Positions 22,579 through 30,837 of a DNA stretch of 32,173 nucleotides are shown here, piece after piece (position 1 is the stretch's first letter; every line of letters starts with the position of its first letter). Made by a program: the position numbers and the translations under genes. The stretch is from Phycisphaerales bacterium (lineage in GTDB: Bacteria > Planctomycetota > Phycisphaerae > Phycisphaerales > UBA1924): assembly GCA_030680655.1 (NCBI GenBank), contig JAUXUZ010000513.1, forward strand, positions 1 to 32,173. Direction: 5' to 3'. The notes beneath the pieces are model-generated. The model made no database searches and was not told where the DNA came from. It saw only the letters and a program-made list of their open reading frames with translations.

Positions 22579-23586
22579 TCAGTGCGAGGCCATGGCCAGG
22601 TTCTTGCGGATGATCTCCAGCGCCGCATCCAGGTAGGCCTTGTTCCCTTCCCGCTCGATCAGCGCCGGTGCGCACGAGGCCGTCAGCACGCGCCTCACCG
22701 CCGCCAGCCGCCCGTAGTCGCCCTCGCAGTTGAGCCCGAGTTCGCGCCGGTGCAGCGCCAGCTCTTTCAACGGGTTCACGCCGCACATCGCCCCCGGGTT
22801 GCCCCAGTACACGCGCTCAAAGTACAGCGAGTCTTCGATCCAGTGCCCCGCGTGCACCAGCGCCAGGTCGATCAGCACGACGCGCCCGTGCTCGTCGCGC
22901 ACCGCGTTTCCGCCGTGCAGATCGCCGTGGCACCAGTCCACCTTGGATCGAGCCTCCCAGCGGGCCAGCAGGGCGGGGAGCACCCGGTGCACGGCCTTCA
23001 GCTCGTTGTTCCAGACCTGGGCGTCGTGTGGCGAGAGCACCGTTCCGCGGTGCAGCGCATCACGTGACCGGCGCATCATCATTTCCCAGTCGGTCCGTCG
23101 GGGCTGCCGCGCCGAGGCGTCCTCGACCTGCGGGCACAGCTGCTGGAGCCTTGCGCACGCCTCAAGCACCCCCCGCACGGTCCCCTCGTCCATCGAGTTG
23201 CCGATGGTCTTGCCGGGCAGCCGCTCGATCACGAGCCACGCCAGGTCGTGCCCGCCGAGCTCCAGGCCGCACTTGAGCACCCTTGGCGTCACCGGTCGCT
23301 CGTCTTGCTCTTGCAGCGCCGCGAGGCGCGTCGTCCACTTCCATTCCTGATAGCCCACCGGCAGCTTGACGATCACGGGCGCTTCGCGTCCGTCGTCACC
23401 GCGGAGCACCGCCGATGCGGTCGTCCCCCCTCCACGCTGCTGGTCAGAGCGGAACCACGTCAGGTTGCTGAGGCGCCCATCGCCGCCGCACTCGCGCACC
23501 AGCGCCGGGGCGAGCGCTTGCGCCAGCGGCGTGTGCCCGCGCGACGGCGGGGGTGCGGCGTGATGTCCGGCAGACTCTCCGGCCAC
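22579..23586 (-). CDS. Aminoglycoside-phosphotransferase-like (APH family) kinase
   Basis: This 335-residue protein has a protein-kinase-like fold of the APH/choline kinase family. It contains a probable ATP lysine K74 (VIVKLP), the catalytic loop WCHGDLHGGN (D222, N227), and the metal-binding D240 in VVLIDLALVHAG. The substrate is unknown: the family covers antibiotics, small molecules such as choline or homoserine, and fructosamines. Context gives no resistance cassette or mobile element, so a housekeeping metabolic role is more likely than antibiotic resistance. The start is GTG 23586. A good promoter (TTGGCA-17-TATGCT) ends only 6 nt before it, suggesting a leaderless mRNA. Confidence 0.87.
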   Translation of the reverse strand: MAGESAGHHAAPPPSRGHTPLAQALAPALVRECGGDGRLSNLTWFRSDQQRGGGTTASAVLRGDDGREAPVIVKLPVGYQEWKWTTRLAALQEQDERPVTPRVLKCGLELGGHDLAWLVIERLPGKTIGNSMDEGTVRGVLEACARLQQLCPQVEDASARQPRRTDWEMMMRRSRDALHRGTVLSPHDAQVWNNELKAVHRVLPALLARWEARSKVDWCHGDLHGGNAVRDEHGRVVLIDLALVHAGHWIEDSLYFERVYWGNPGAMCGVNPLKELALHRRELGLNCEGDYGRLAAVRRVLTASCAPALIEREGNKAYLDAALEIIRKNLAMASH

Positions 23587-23592
23587 GCTGGG

Positions 23593-23621
23593 AGCATACC
23601 ACCCGCCGCAGCGAGTGCCAA
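23593..23621 (-). promoter_or_regulatory. Leaderless promoter of the APH-family kinase
   Basis: Read on the - strand: TTGGCA (23621-23616, 5/6), 17 bp spacer, TATGCT (23598-23593, 4/6), then CCCAGC and the GTG start. Transcription would begin at or within a base or two of the start codon. It lies between the rsmA stop and this gene. Confidence 0.55.
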
Positions 23622-23639
23622 TGCCGCCACCGAAAACGA

Positions 23640-24479
23640 TCAGGCCGGCTCAGCCTCGATCAGCTCCAGCAGCTGTACAAAGGCCTGAGGCGAGAGCTCC
23701 TCCGGCCTCTGCGTGGCGGACACGCCCGGGGGCAGCGGGTGGTCGCGTCCGAGGATCGAACCGAGCTGCTTCCGGCGCTTCGAGAACGCGCGCTGGCACA
23801 GCGCCGCCAGGCCCGCGCCGTCGCGCGTCAGCGGGTCGGGGCGGCGTCGCACAACGACCATCGCGCTGGTCACCTCCGGCCGGGGCCAGAAGCACTCGGG
23901 CGGCAGCGACGCCACCGTCTCGACCGTCCCCAGCGCCTGCGTCACCACGCTCAGCAGGCCGTACTCCTTGCACGCAGGCCGCGCGCCCATCCGCTGGGCG
24001 ACCTCCTTCTGGATCGTCACCGCCTGCGACGAGCACCGCGGGTGATCGATCAGCAGGTTCAGCATCAGGGGCGTTGCCGCGCCGTAGGGGAGGTTGGCGA
24101 CCAGCTTGAACGGCGTATCGCCGATCGCCGCGGCGGCCGTTTTGTTCAGCACCTTGCCCTTGTCGAGGCAGTCACCCTGCACCAGGCGGAACCGCTCGCC
24201 ACCGCCGTAACCCATCGCGGGCATCCGTTCACCCAGCATCGCCGCGAGCGAGTCGTCCAGCTCGCACGCAACGACGTTGCACCCACGCTCCAGCAGCGCT
24301 TCGGTCAATGTGCCCGTCCCCGGGCCGACCTCGAGCACGAGCTCGCCGGGCTTGACCTCGGCGGCGTCGAGCAGCTTGCCGAGCAGGTTCTTGTCGATCA
24401 GGAAGTTCTGGCCCAGTGCGTGGCGCGGGTGAAGCCCGCGTTCTTCAAGCATCGCTTTGATCTGCGCGAGCGTCTGCAC
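23640..24479 (-). CDS. rsmA: 16S rRNA dimethyladenosine transferase RsmA (KsgA)
   Basis: RsmA dimethylates the two adjacent adenosines in the 3'-terminal hairpin of 16S rRNA (A1518/A1519 in E. coli numbering) using S-adenosylmethionine, a late step in 30S assembly. The 279-residue product shows GQNFL (23-27), the SAM-binding motif EVGPGTGTLT (50-59), the catalytic NLPY (129-132), and the C-terminal FSKRRKQL segment. Length matches the family. The start is GTG 24479; no Shine-Dalgarno is visible, and AACAAT lies 5 nt upstream. It lies 75 nt downstream of the HAD-family gene on the same strand. Confidence 0.95.
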   Translation of the reverse strand: MQTLAQIKAMLEERGLHPRHALGQNFLIDKNLLGKLLDAAEVKPGELVLEVGPGTGTLTEALLERGCNVVACELDDSLAAMLGERMPAMGYGGGERFRLVQGDCLDKGKVLNKTAAAAIGDTPFKLVANLPYGAATPLMLNLLIDHPRCSSQAVTIQKEVAQRMGARPACKEYGLLSVVTQALGTVETVASLPPECFWPRPEVTSAMVVVRRRPDPLTRDGAGLAALCQRAFSKRRKQLGSILGRDHPLPPGVSATQRPEELSPQAFVQLLELIEAEPA

Positions 24480-24554
24480 GGGTCATTGTTGGACCGTCGC
24501 CCGACCTTCGCAGGCCGGGATGGCCGGGGTCCATGACGCCCTGGTGAGTGGAGC

Positions 24555-25442
24555 CTACCACACCCCATCGAGGATCTGCTCCAGCGCGTGCCCCACGCCA
24601 CCCTCTTCGCTCCGCAGGGTCGTCCGCTTGCTCACCGCGGCCACCTCGGGCGTTGCGTTTCCCATCGCGATCCCCAGCGCCGCACCCTCGATCATGGTCA
24701 GGTCGTTGTGCTGGTCGCCGATGGCCGCGACACGCTCCGGAGGCACGTTCATGCGCTGGGCGAGTCGCTGCAGCGCCATCCACTTGTCGGCGTGGTGATG
24801 AAACAGCTCGACGATGTGCACGCTCTCGATCCCCTGGTCGCGGCGCTCGTCGGGCAGGAGCACGCCCTTGAAGTGCTGGATCTGGGAGCGCCCGTCGAAC
24901 CTTGCCCGCAACGTCGTCGCCAGCGAATCGATCGGCCGGTTCGCCAGGTATGCGCCCACGCGAACGGTGTCGCGCGGGTGCGGGTCGTCCTTGACGTGCG
25001 TGACGTGGCGCGTCCGTACCTTCATCCGCTCGAACCACCAGCTGCTCGCCCGGTCGATCGTGCCCGGGCCGTTGGGCGCGACGATCAGGTAGTCGTAGCC
25101 GGTCACGGCGGGGTCTTTCAGCAGCAGCGCCGGGTGGTTGTGCGACTGCAGGTGCTCGACCGCCTCGCCGACGATCAACTCGTCGAGGGCGAACCGCTCG
25201 AGCGTGCCGCCGGTGAGTGGACAGGCCACCATCGCGCCGCCGCTGACGATGACAGGGTCGACGCTCCCGATCCGCTCAACCGTTGGTGTCGTCTCGATCA
25301 ACGCCCGACCGGTGCAGAGCGTGACGCAGATCCCCGCCGCATGGGCGGCGCGGATCATCTCAATATTGCGGGGATGGATCGAACCGTCCGGTCCGATCAG
25401 TGTGCCGTCCAGGTCGACGGCGATGAGGTCGTAGCGGTGCAT
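24555..25442 (-). CDS. Cof-type HAD-IIB family hydrolase
   Basis: This 295-residue haloacid-dehalogenase phosphatase of the Cof subfamily has the nucleophile motif D10-L-D12-GT, a CTGRA segment (motif II region), and the motif IV segment GDQHNDLTMI. The IIB cap domain lies between them. Members dephosphorylate sugar phosphates, flavin or PLP precursors; the substrate cannot be told from sequence. A TAGGAT hexamer (25454-25449 on the - strand) lies 6 nt before the ATG, without a Shine-Dalgarno and without a convincing -35, so the transcript may be leaderless. The gene sits between the GGDEF gene (49 nt upstream) and rsmA. Confidence 0.93.
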   Translation of the reverse strand: MHRYDLIAVDLDGTLIGPDGSIHPRNIEMIRAAHAAGICVTLCTGRALIETTPTVERIGSVDPVIVSGGAMVACPLTGGTLERFALDELIVGEAVEHLQSHNHPALLLKDPAVTGYDYLIVAPNGPGTIDRASSWWFERMKVRTRHVTHVKDDPHPRDTVRVGAYLANRPIDSLATTLRARFDGRSQIQHFKGVLLPDERRDQGIESVHIVELFHHHADKWMALQRLAQRMNVPPERVAAIGDQHNDLTMIEGAALGIAMGNATPEVAAVSKRTTLRSEEGGVGHALEQILDGVW

Positions 25443-25491
25443 CGGGGCATCCTACGGGTTCGTGAGGGACGGTGGGGGGCCCGTTGGACGC

Positions 25492-27081
25492 TCAGCCGAT
25501 CACGATCGAGTTCTTGCCGTGCCGCTTGGCTTCCAGCAGCGCTCCATCGGCCACGGCCAGCACCCGCTCTGGGGTCAGGCCGTCCCACGGGAACGTCGCC
25601 AGGCCGCCGCTGATCGTCAGACGTCCGACCGCTTCTGGCCCAAGGCGGGGGAACCGGTGCGACTCGATCGCCGCCTGGAACCGAGCGGCGGCGCCCTGCG
25701 CCGTCGTCGGGTGCTTGCTGCCGGGCGCCCGTGGCCCGTGCGGCTCGAAGAACACCACGGCGAACTCATCGCCGCCGATCCGGCAGACGCGGTCCTCGTT
25801 GCGAACAAGCGAACGCAGCAGGCGAACCGTCTCGGTCAGAATCTGGTCCCCCGCCGCGTGCCCGTAGCGGTCGTTAAACGTCTTGAAGTTGTCAACATCG
25901 AGCATCAGCACCGAGAGGTCGTGGCGCTTCCGCCCGGCCTGCTCCATCGCCGCGGGGAGGAATCGGTCGAAGAACCTTCGGTTGTACGCGCCGGTGAGTG
26001 CGTCAGTCAGCGCGCTGCGGCAGGCCTGCGCGTGCGCCTGGCGCAGCACCAGCCAGCCGCCGAGCCACGAAGCGCCGTCGGCGAGCTGGTCGGGCCGAGC
26101 GGTCGAGCTCGTCAGGTGCCCGACCACCTCGTCGCCCACTCTCACCGGCGCTCCCGCGGGCGTGTGTGTTGCCGCACCGGCGGACGCAAGGAAGCTCACG
26201 TCGGGAGCGGCCATCCGGTGCCTCAGCAGCGCGACCGCCGCCGGCAGCGGGTTGCGCCCCGCCGTTACCTGCACCAGCACATCCCGATCGTCGATCGTCG
26301 AACGCAGCGGGACGTCGATCGGGCCCTCTACCGAATCGAGCGCCATGCCCTGCAGGTCAAGGGCGATCGGGTCGCCGAGCAGGTCCGCCGGTGCCTCGGT
26401 CGGGCGGCCCGCCGGGCCTTCACCGCCAGCACCAACTTCGTTCATGCGGACCGCTGAGCCAATCGGACGCGGCACAATCGGCTGGCGAGCCGCGGGCGTC
26501 ACGACGACCACCGGACGGGTCGCGGCCGGCTGCTCCGGGGCGGCCTGTGCACGCGCGGGTGTACTCGCGTGAGGGGCGCGAACCTGTGGCGGGATCGCGC
26601 TGCCGACGATGAACCCCTGGGGGACCGCGCCGCCCTCAGTGTCGAGCATCAGCCCGGGCGTTGCCTGCCGGTAGGCGGGGCCTTCGTTCGCACCGTTGCG
26701 GCCGTTCGTCCCCGCGACGGCGGGCAGACGGCGCAGCAACTCACGCAGCGACTCCGCGGAAGCCTCGGGACGGATCACGCCGTCAAAGCCGTGCTGGCTC
26801 GGCGCAGTCGCGGTGCTCACGATCACGCGGACGCGCGGGCAGATCATCCGCAGCGAACCGACCATGTCGGCGGCGTCCACCATCGACTCGACCTCCGGCC
26901 CGATGATCACCACCGCGTCGGCGGGGGACTGATCGTCGATCGGCTGGCTCAACTCTCCGACGAGCTCCACCGGCGTCTTGACGCGAAGCAGTTCGATCGC
27001 CGGGTCGCGGCGCAGCGTGGCGTCAAGCCCCGTCCGCCCCGCCAGAATGACACGTAGTGACGCCTCCTGCACCTGACTCAA
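25492..27081 (-). CDS. Diguanylate cyclase (GGDEF) with degenerate receiver-like N-terminus
   Basis: The 529-residue protein ends in a complete GGDEF domain (about 355-529): signature GGDEF at 436-440, substrate-binding DVDNFKTFND, and an inhibitory-site RNED (427-430) exactly five residues before GGDEF. It should therefore make cyclic di-GMP and be product-inhibited. The N-terminus (1-120) has the alternating pattern of a receiver domain (VVIIGPE, VRVIVST), but no clear phospho-acceptor Asp was recognised. A Pro/Ala/Arg-rich linker (about 165-235) and a GAF-like segment (about 240-350) follow. The start is TTG 27081, supported by AAGGGAG 7 nt upstream. It overlaps the stop of the preceding gene by three bases (TTGA), indicating translational coupling. 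Confidence 0.92.
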   Translation of the reverse strand: MSQVQEASLRVILAGRTGLDATLRRDPAIELLRVKTPVELVGELSQPIDDQSPADAVVIIGPEVESMVDAADMVGSLRMICPRVRVIVSTATAPSQHGFDGVIRPEASAESLRELLRRLPAVAGTNGRNGANEGPAYRQATPGLMLDTEGGAVPQGFIVGSAIPPQVRAPHASTPARAQAAPEQPAATRPVVVVTPAARQPIVPRPIGSAVRMNEVGAGGEGPAGRPTEAPADLLGDPIALDLQGMALDSVEGPIDVPLRSTIDDRDVLVQVTAGRNPLPAAVALLRHRMAAPDVSFLASAGAATHTPAGAPVRVGDEVVGHLTSSTARPDQLADGASWLGGWLVLRQAHAQACRSALTDALTGAYNRRFFDRFLPAAMEQAGRKRHDLSVLMLDVDNFKTFNDRYGHAAGDQILTETVRLLRSLVRNEDRVCRIGGDEFAVVFFEPHGPRAPGSKHPTTAQGAAARFQAAIESHRFPRLGPEAVGRLTISGGLATFPWDGLTPERVLAVADGALLEAKRHGKNSIVIG

Positions 27082-27662
27082 CGCTGATCTCCCTTCGCGT
27101 TCCCGTCCCCGTCGAAACCCTTTGGCCCGTTCCGGCCGAGCAACATCGCCAGTTCGTCGGCGCTGAGTACATCAGAGGCCGACGACGTGTGCTCAGTGAT
27201 AGGCAGACTCGGCCCGATCGGGCGCGGCGCATCGTCACCGGTCAGTCGCAGGTGCGGCTTGCCGATCGCCCGCGCGGGCGCCGGCCTGGGCTCTGGCGCG
27301 GGCCGCTCGGGGGCGCCCCAGTTCACAAGGTCCTGGTCCTCCACCATGCGAAGGACCTGCGCACCCCCCGGCTCGTAGGCGTACACCACCACGCCCGGCG
27401 CGTACTTCCGCAGGGCGAGCGCAAGCTGCGCTGCGCCGGTCAGGCGCTGCGGCTCGCACATCACCAGCAGCGTCCCCGCGCCCATCACGCACGCGTGGGC
27501 CATGGCCCAGAGGTCGCTCTCGACCACAAGTGGTTCTACACCGCGCTTCCGCAGGCTCTCCAGCAGCGAGGCGGCCGCATCCGCACCGGCAGCGCGCGCC
27601 ATCCATACGACAGCCCTAGGCGTTGCCTGCTGCCTGCTGTCGGATTCGCTGCGCGCGCCCAT
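27078..27662 (-). CDS. Uncharacterised protein coupled to the GGDEF gene
   Basis: I do not recognise a family for this 194-residue soluble protein. Residues 1-110 show an alternating alpha/beta pattern (AVVWMARA, PLVVESD, GTLLVMCEP, GVVVYAYEPGG) like one receiver or Rossmann-type half-domain. The second half is Pro/Arg-rich and disordered-looking, ending in a short SADELAMLLGR helix. The gene overlaps the GGDEF gene by four bases on the same strand, so its product probably acts with or regulates it. ATG 27662 is preceded by GAAGGG. Its N-terminal pattern resembles that of the GGDEF protein, so the pair may share a degenerate receiver-like sensor fold; this is inference. Confidence 0.72.
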   Translation of the reverse strand: MGARSESDSRQQATPRAVVWMARAAGADAAASLLESLRKRGVEPLVVESDLWAMAHACVMGAGTLLVMCEPQRLTGAAQLALALRKYAPGVVVYAYEPGGAQVLRMVEDQDLVNWGAPERPAPEPRPAPARAIGKPHLRLTGDDAPRPIGPSLPITEHTSSASDVLSADELAMLLGRNGPKGFDGDGNAKGDQR

Positions 27663-27754
27663 ACCACGCCCTTCGAGGAAGGAAGTTACCGGTCGTCTGA
27701 CCTACGCGCAAAGTCTACCTCAAAGTTCGGACGATGGTGGGGTATTACCGGACC

Positions 27755-28909
27755 TCAGGCCTCATTCTGTGCAAGAAACCGGGCAACAACCTCCGCCCCG
27801 TCGGCTGGAGGCAGCCCGGCAGCCCTGCTGGCGAGGTCGGCCAGGCGGTTTGGGTCGAGCAGCAGCCCCTCGATTACCCGCCCCGCCTCCGCGAGGTTGG
27901 CGCCTGCGTCGATGCGATCGGTGCAGACCACGGCTGCGCCCCGCTCGACCAACGGACGTGTGTTGTGCTGCTGGTGGTTGTCGGCGTGATACGGATAGGG
28001 CAGGAAGACGCAAGGCACACGATTGCACCAGGCCTCCGCGACGCCCCCCGCTCCCGCCCGCGAGACCGCCAGGTCAGCCGCGCCCCACCAAAGACCCATC
28101 TGCCTGGTGAACGGCGTGACCACCGCCTGAATGCCCGCGTTTGCGTACGCGCCAATCAGTTCATCCGCGCCGTCGTTTCCGCACTGGTGAATCACCTGCC
28201 ACCGGCGGTCGGTGAACGAGTCGGGATGCGACTGGGCGATCGCCACCATGAGCGTGTTGATCGACGTTGCGCCGAGGCTCCCGCCCGTGACCATCAGCAC
28301 AGGACGATGCTCGTCGATCCCCAGTGCGCGTCGGCACGCTCCCTTGTTGCCGGGTGCCGCAGCGGCCGCCCGCACGATCGGGCTGATCAGTTGCCACGCG
28401 GGATGGGCGGCGTCCGCGTAGGTCGTAAACGCCACGCCGGTGCAGCGCCGGGCAATCCAGTTGTTCGCCTTGCCCGGGGTGGCGTCGATATTGACAAGCG
28501 TGACCGGCACACGCTCAACGCGTGCGGCCTGCACCGCGGGAGCCGCGACAAAGCCGCCCAGCGCGACCATCCGCACCGCTCCACCCTCGCTGCGAGCAGC
28601 ACGGATTGCGCCGCGCGCTGCGCGCACCGATCCCGGCCAGTTGCTGATGAACTTCCAGAGTGCCCGGGGGCGCACACCGGCCGGTTTGGCCGAAAGCGCG
28701 GTAAAGGCGACGCCCTCCGCCTCCAGCACCCGCCGGTCGATGTCGCGGTCGGAGCAGAGAAAGAGTACCTTCGCGTTGGGCAAAATGGCCCGGAGCTTTT
28801 CGGCGATCGCCAGGCCCGGGTAGAGGTGCCCGCCTGTGCCGCCGCCGGCGAAGATGAACGTGGGTGTTGTTGCGGTTGGCGCGGGTGGGGGGATGTCAGT
28901 AGATGGCAT
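27755..28909 (-). CDS. murG: UDP-N-acetylglucosamine--N-acetylmuramyl-(pentapeptide) pyrophosphoryl-undecaprenol GlcNAc transferase
   Basis: MurG adds GlcNAc to lipid I to make lipid II on the cytoplasmic face of the membrane. The product (384 residues from ATG 28909) has the N-terminal glycine loop GGGTGGH (22-28), a second loop TGGSLGA, and the donor-site segment SRAGAGGVAEA followed by PYPYHADNHQQHN. The ATG at 28909 is preferred to an in-frame GTG at 28915 because GAGG lies 7 nt before it. It starts 9 nt downstream of the ftsW stop, so the two are an operon, as in the dcw cluster. murC or ddl do not follow; the next gene downstream is the unknown/GGDEF pair. Confidence 0.95.
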   Translation of the reverse strand: MPSTDIPPPAPTATTPTFIFAGGGTGGHLYPGLAIAEKLRAILPNAKVLFLCSDRDIDRRVLEAEGVAFTALSAKPAGVRPRALWKFISNWPGSVRAARGAIRAARSEGGAVRMVALGGFVAAPAVQAARVERVPVTLVNIDATPGKANNWIARRCTGVAFTTYADAAHPAWQLISPIVRAAAAAPGNKGACRRALGIDEHRPVLMVTGGSLGATSINTLMVAIAQSHPDSFTDRRWQVIHQCGNDGADELIGAYANAGIQAVVTPFTRQMGLWWGAADLAVSRAGAGGVAEAWCNRVPCVFLPYPYHADNHQQHNTRPLVERGAAVVCTDRIDAGANLAEAGRVIEGLLLDPNRLADLASRAAGLPPADGAEVVARFLAQNEA

Positions 28910-28918
28910 GCGCACGCC

Positions 28919-30214
28919 TCAGACAGAAAGCGGCTCGCACGCGCCAGCGGCCATTGCCCGGTCGGCCCGGTCCGTCGTGTTGGCGGTGGTTTCCTGCGGT
29001 TGCTCCGCTGTGCTCTCCGTGCCTGTACTGGCGGCGAAGGTCGATGCGATGCGGTCCATGTTGATCAGCAGGCCAAGCGAAGCCGCCGTCAGGATCCATC
29101 CCGTGCCGCCTGAGGAGAGCAGCGGCAGCGCGATCCCCTTTGTCGGCGCCATGCCCGTTACCACCGCCATGTTGATCACCGCCTGCAGGCCAACGGTCGA
29201 GACCACACCGAGCCCGATCAGTTTCAGGATCAGCGGCTTCTGCCGGCTCACGATCGAGAGCCCGGCCCACACGATGGCGCCATAGAGCACCGCGACCAGG
29301 AGTGCGCCGGGAATCCCCATCTCCTCGCAGATGTTGGCGAAGATGAAGTCCGTCTCGGTCTCGGGCAGGTAGCCGAACTTGTTCAGCCCGTTGCCTAGAC
29401 CGCGCCCAAACCCCTCACCGCTGCTCACCGCGACCATCGACTGGATCATGTGGTACCCCTTGCCCTGCGGGTAGAGGTAGGGGTTGATGAACGAGGTGAT
29501 CCGCTCAAGGCGGTAGGGGCTCGTGATCACCGCGGCGACAAAGGCCAGCGCGCCGACCGGGATCGCCGCCGCAAAGTGCCAGATCTTCGCCCCGGCGGCC
29601 ATGAACATCGTGGCGGCCACCAGCACGATCAGCACGGCGGTCCCAAGGTCTTCTTTGACAATGACGGCGCACACGATCGCCACGGCCGCCAGCCCGGGTA
29701 CGACACCCTTCCAGAGGTCGCTGATGCGTTCGCGCCCGCCCTGTCCGCTCCCGATCCGCCAGCAGTACCATGCGACGAGCCCGATCATCGCCCACTTGGC
29801 GATCTCAGAGGGTTGAACGGAGAGTTCCCGCATGCCGGGAATAGGCACGTTCAACCAGCGGTTTGCGCCGTTAACGTGCCGCCCAAAGCCGGGGATGTAC
29901 ACAAGCAGCAGGCAGCAGATGACAAGGCCGGCACCGATCCACAGCGGCTTGAGCGTCCACCCTCCCCAGCGATCGTCGATCGGACCGGTCGCAACCGGGT
30001 TGTTGACCCCCGGGGCGAGCCGCAGAAGCGGAAGCCGCGCCGTCAGGATCATCGCGAGTACGGCAAGGACGGCGTACACGCTCGACCGGCTGGTCAGCAC
30101 GCTTTGAATTGAGACCGGGCGGCCGACGTCCATCAGCGAGCTGTTGACCATCACCACGCCCAGGCAGAGCAGGCCGAGGACCGAAAGCGCAACAACGTGA
30201 CCGGGTTTGAGCAT
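28919..30214 (-). CDS. ftsW: SEDS peptidoglycan glycosyltransferase FtsW
   Basis: This 431-residue SEDS-family membrane protein polymerises lipid II at the division septum with its cognate class B PBP. Visible features are about ten hydrophobic helices, ANRWLNVP, the QPSE motif (134-137), KEDLGTA, and the active-site loop GNGLNKFGYLPETETDF with the catalytic-type Asp289. FtsW rather than RodA is chosen because murG follows directly, the usual dcw arrangement. The C-terminal ~35 residues are hydrophilic and Thr-rich. ATG 30214 has no Shine-Dalgarno; GATACT lies 9 nt upstream, compatible with a very short leader. It is divergent from raiA. Confidence 0.94.
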   Translation of the reverse strand: MLKPGHVVALSVLGLLCLGVVMVNSSLMDVGRPVSIQSVLTSRSSVYAVLAVLAMILTARLPLLRLAPGVNNPVATGPIDDRWGGWTLKPLWIGAGLVICCLLLVYIPGFGRHVNGANRWLNVPIPGMRELSVQPSEIAKWAMIGLVAWYCWRIGSGQGGRERISDLWKGVVPGLAAVAIVCAVIVKEDLGTAVLIVLVAATMFMAAGAKIWHFAAAIPVGALAFVAAVITSPYRLERITSFINPYLYPQGKGYHMIQSMVAVSSGEGFGRGLGNGLNKFGYLPETETDFIFANICEEMGIPGALLVAVLYGAIVWAGLSIVSRQKPLILKLIGLGVVSTVGLQAVINMAVVTGMAPTKGIALPLLSSGGTGWILTAASLGLLINMDRIASTFAASTGTESTAEQPQETTANTTDRADRAMAAGACEPLSV

Positions 30215-30287
30215 CTGGGCTCAAGTATCGGCGCGGTGCTGGGCGCGGGAGCAGAAGTGGCCTCGCATCAACGGCCTGGCCTCTTGT

Positions 30288-30396
30288 CAGTGCCCGAGCC
30301 GGATTCTGTGGCTTGGCGTTTCGTCGGCCGGCTGCTCCCCTCCGCCGCGTCCGCTCCATACACTCCCTCCCGGGCGCGGCTTTGCACTGTCCGGCT
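30288..30396. other. Possible structured RNA or switch in the ftsW-raiA intergenic region
   Basis: Within the 243-bp gap two pairs of complementary segments cross. CAGTGC (30288-30293) matches GCACTG (30384-30389), and AGCCGGA (30297-30303) matches TCCGGCT (30390-30396). They could form a pseudoknot or two exclusive stems, on either strand. An 8-bp palindrome GCACGTGC lies at 30425-30432. The - strand contains ACAGAATCCGGCT, which resembles the 3' end of RNase P RNA, but the rest of that RNA is absent. No known family was identified. Clear promoters for either neighbour were not found. Confidence 0.35.
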
Positions 30397-30457
30397 TGTG
30401 TTCGGTCCTCTTTCATCCCCTGGCGCACGTGCCCTTATTCACGGAAGACCACCCAGC

Positions 30458-30769
30458 ATGCTCATCCTCGTTGTCGGCAAGCACATGGACGTGACCGAGG
30501 CCATCAAGACCTACACCGAAGGCAAGTGCGCCAAGCTGGTTAAGCACTTTGACGGGATCCAGCAGATCACCGTGCGCGTCGAGCAGCAGCCCCACGGCAA
30601 GGGGTTCGTCGCCGAGGTGAACTGCGACGTTGAGAAGCACGCGGACTTCATCGGGAAGGCCGACCACGCCGACCTGTACGCCGCGATCGACGATTCCATC
30701 AGCAAGGTTGACCGCCAGATCGTTGCCTTCAAGGAACAACTCAAGACGGGCAAGCACCACGCCCACTGA
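30458..30769 (+). CDS. raiA: Ribosome hibernation-promoting factor (HPF/RaiA, short form)
   Basis: The 103-residue protein belongs to the HPF/YfiA family, which binds the 30S decoding centre in slow growth and stabilises idle ribosomes. It has the beta-alpha-beta-beta-beta-alpha pattern of the family: LVVGKHMDVTEAIKTYTEGK, then ITVRVEQQ, FVAEVNC, a HADLYAAIDDSISKVDRQI helix, and a basic tail (KTGKHHAH). It lacks the C-terminal dimerisation domain of long HPF. The start is ATG 30458, matching the family N-terminus; GGAAG is 10 nt upstream. It is followed by ptsN (68 nt), as in the proteobacterial rpoN-hpf-ptsN order, but rpoN is not present here. Confidence 0.92.
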   Translation: MLILVVGKHMDVTEAIKTYTEGKCAKLVKHFDGIQQITVRVEQQPHGKGFVAEVNCDVEKHADFIGKADHADLYAAIDDSISKVDRQIVAFKEQLKTGKHHAH

Positions 30770-30837
30770 CCCGATCCAGTGATCGTTCTCCTCCCCGACC
30801 CTTCAGCGGCACCCGAGACAAAGCGAGGTTCCCTGCG

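Noticed and set aside
22511-22786. N-terminal extension of the serine protease frame
   Set aside because: It overlaps the kinase gene in another frame and is Arg/Ala/Gly-rich shadow sequence; the signal peptide starts at 22510 or 22492.
22579-23586. Kinase as an acquired antibiotic-resistance gene
   Set aside because: Only the broad APH fold is seen; there is no mobile element or resistance context, and codon usage looks like that of its neighbours.
30310-30350. Signal recognition particle RNA (GGAG...GGAGCAGCC on the minus strand)
   Set aside because: The 5' side of helix 8 (CAGG and pairing bases) is missing, so the loop cannot form.
30290-30400. RNase P RNA on the minus strand
   Set aside because: ACAGAATCCGGCT resembles the conserved 3' end, but the universal GAGGAAAGTCC region and the roughly 350-nt body are absent and would have to overlap raiA.
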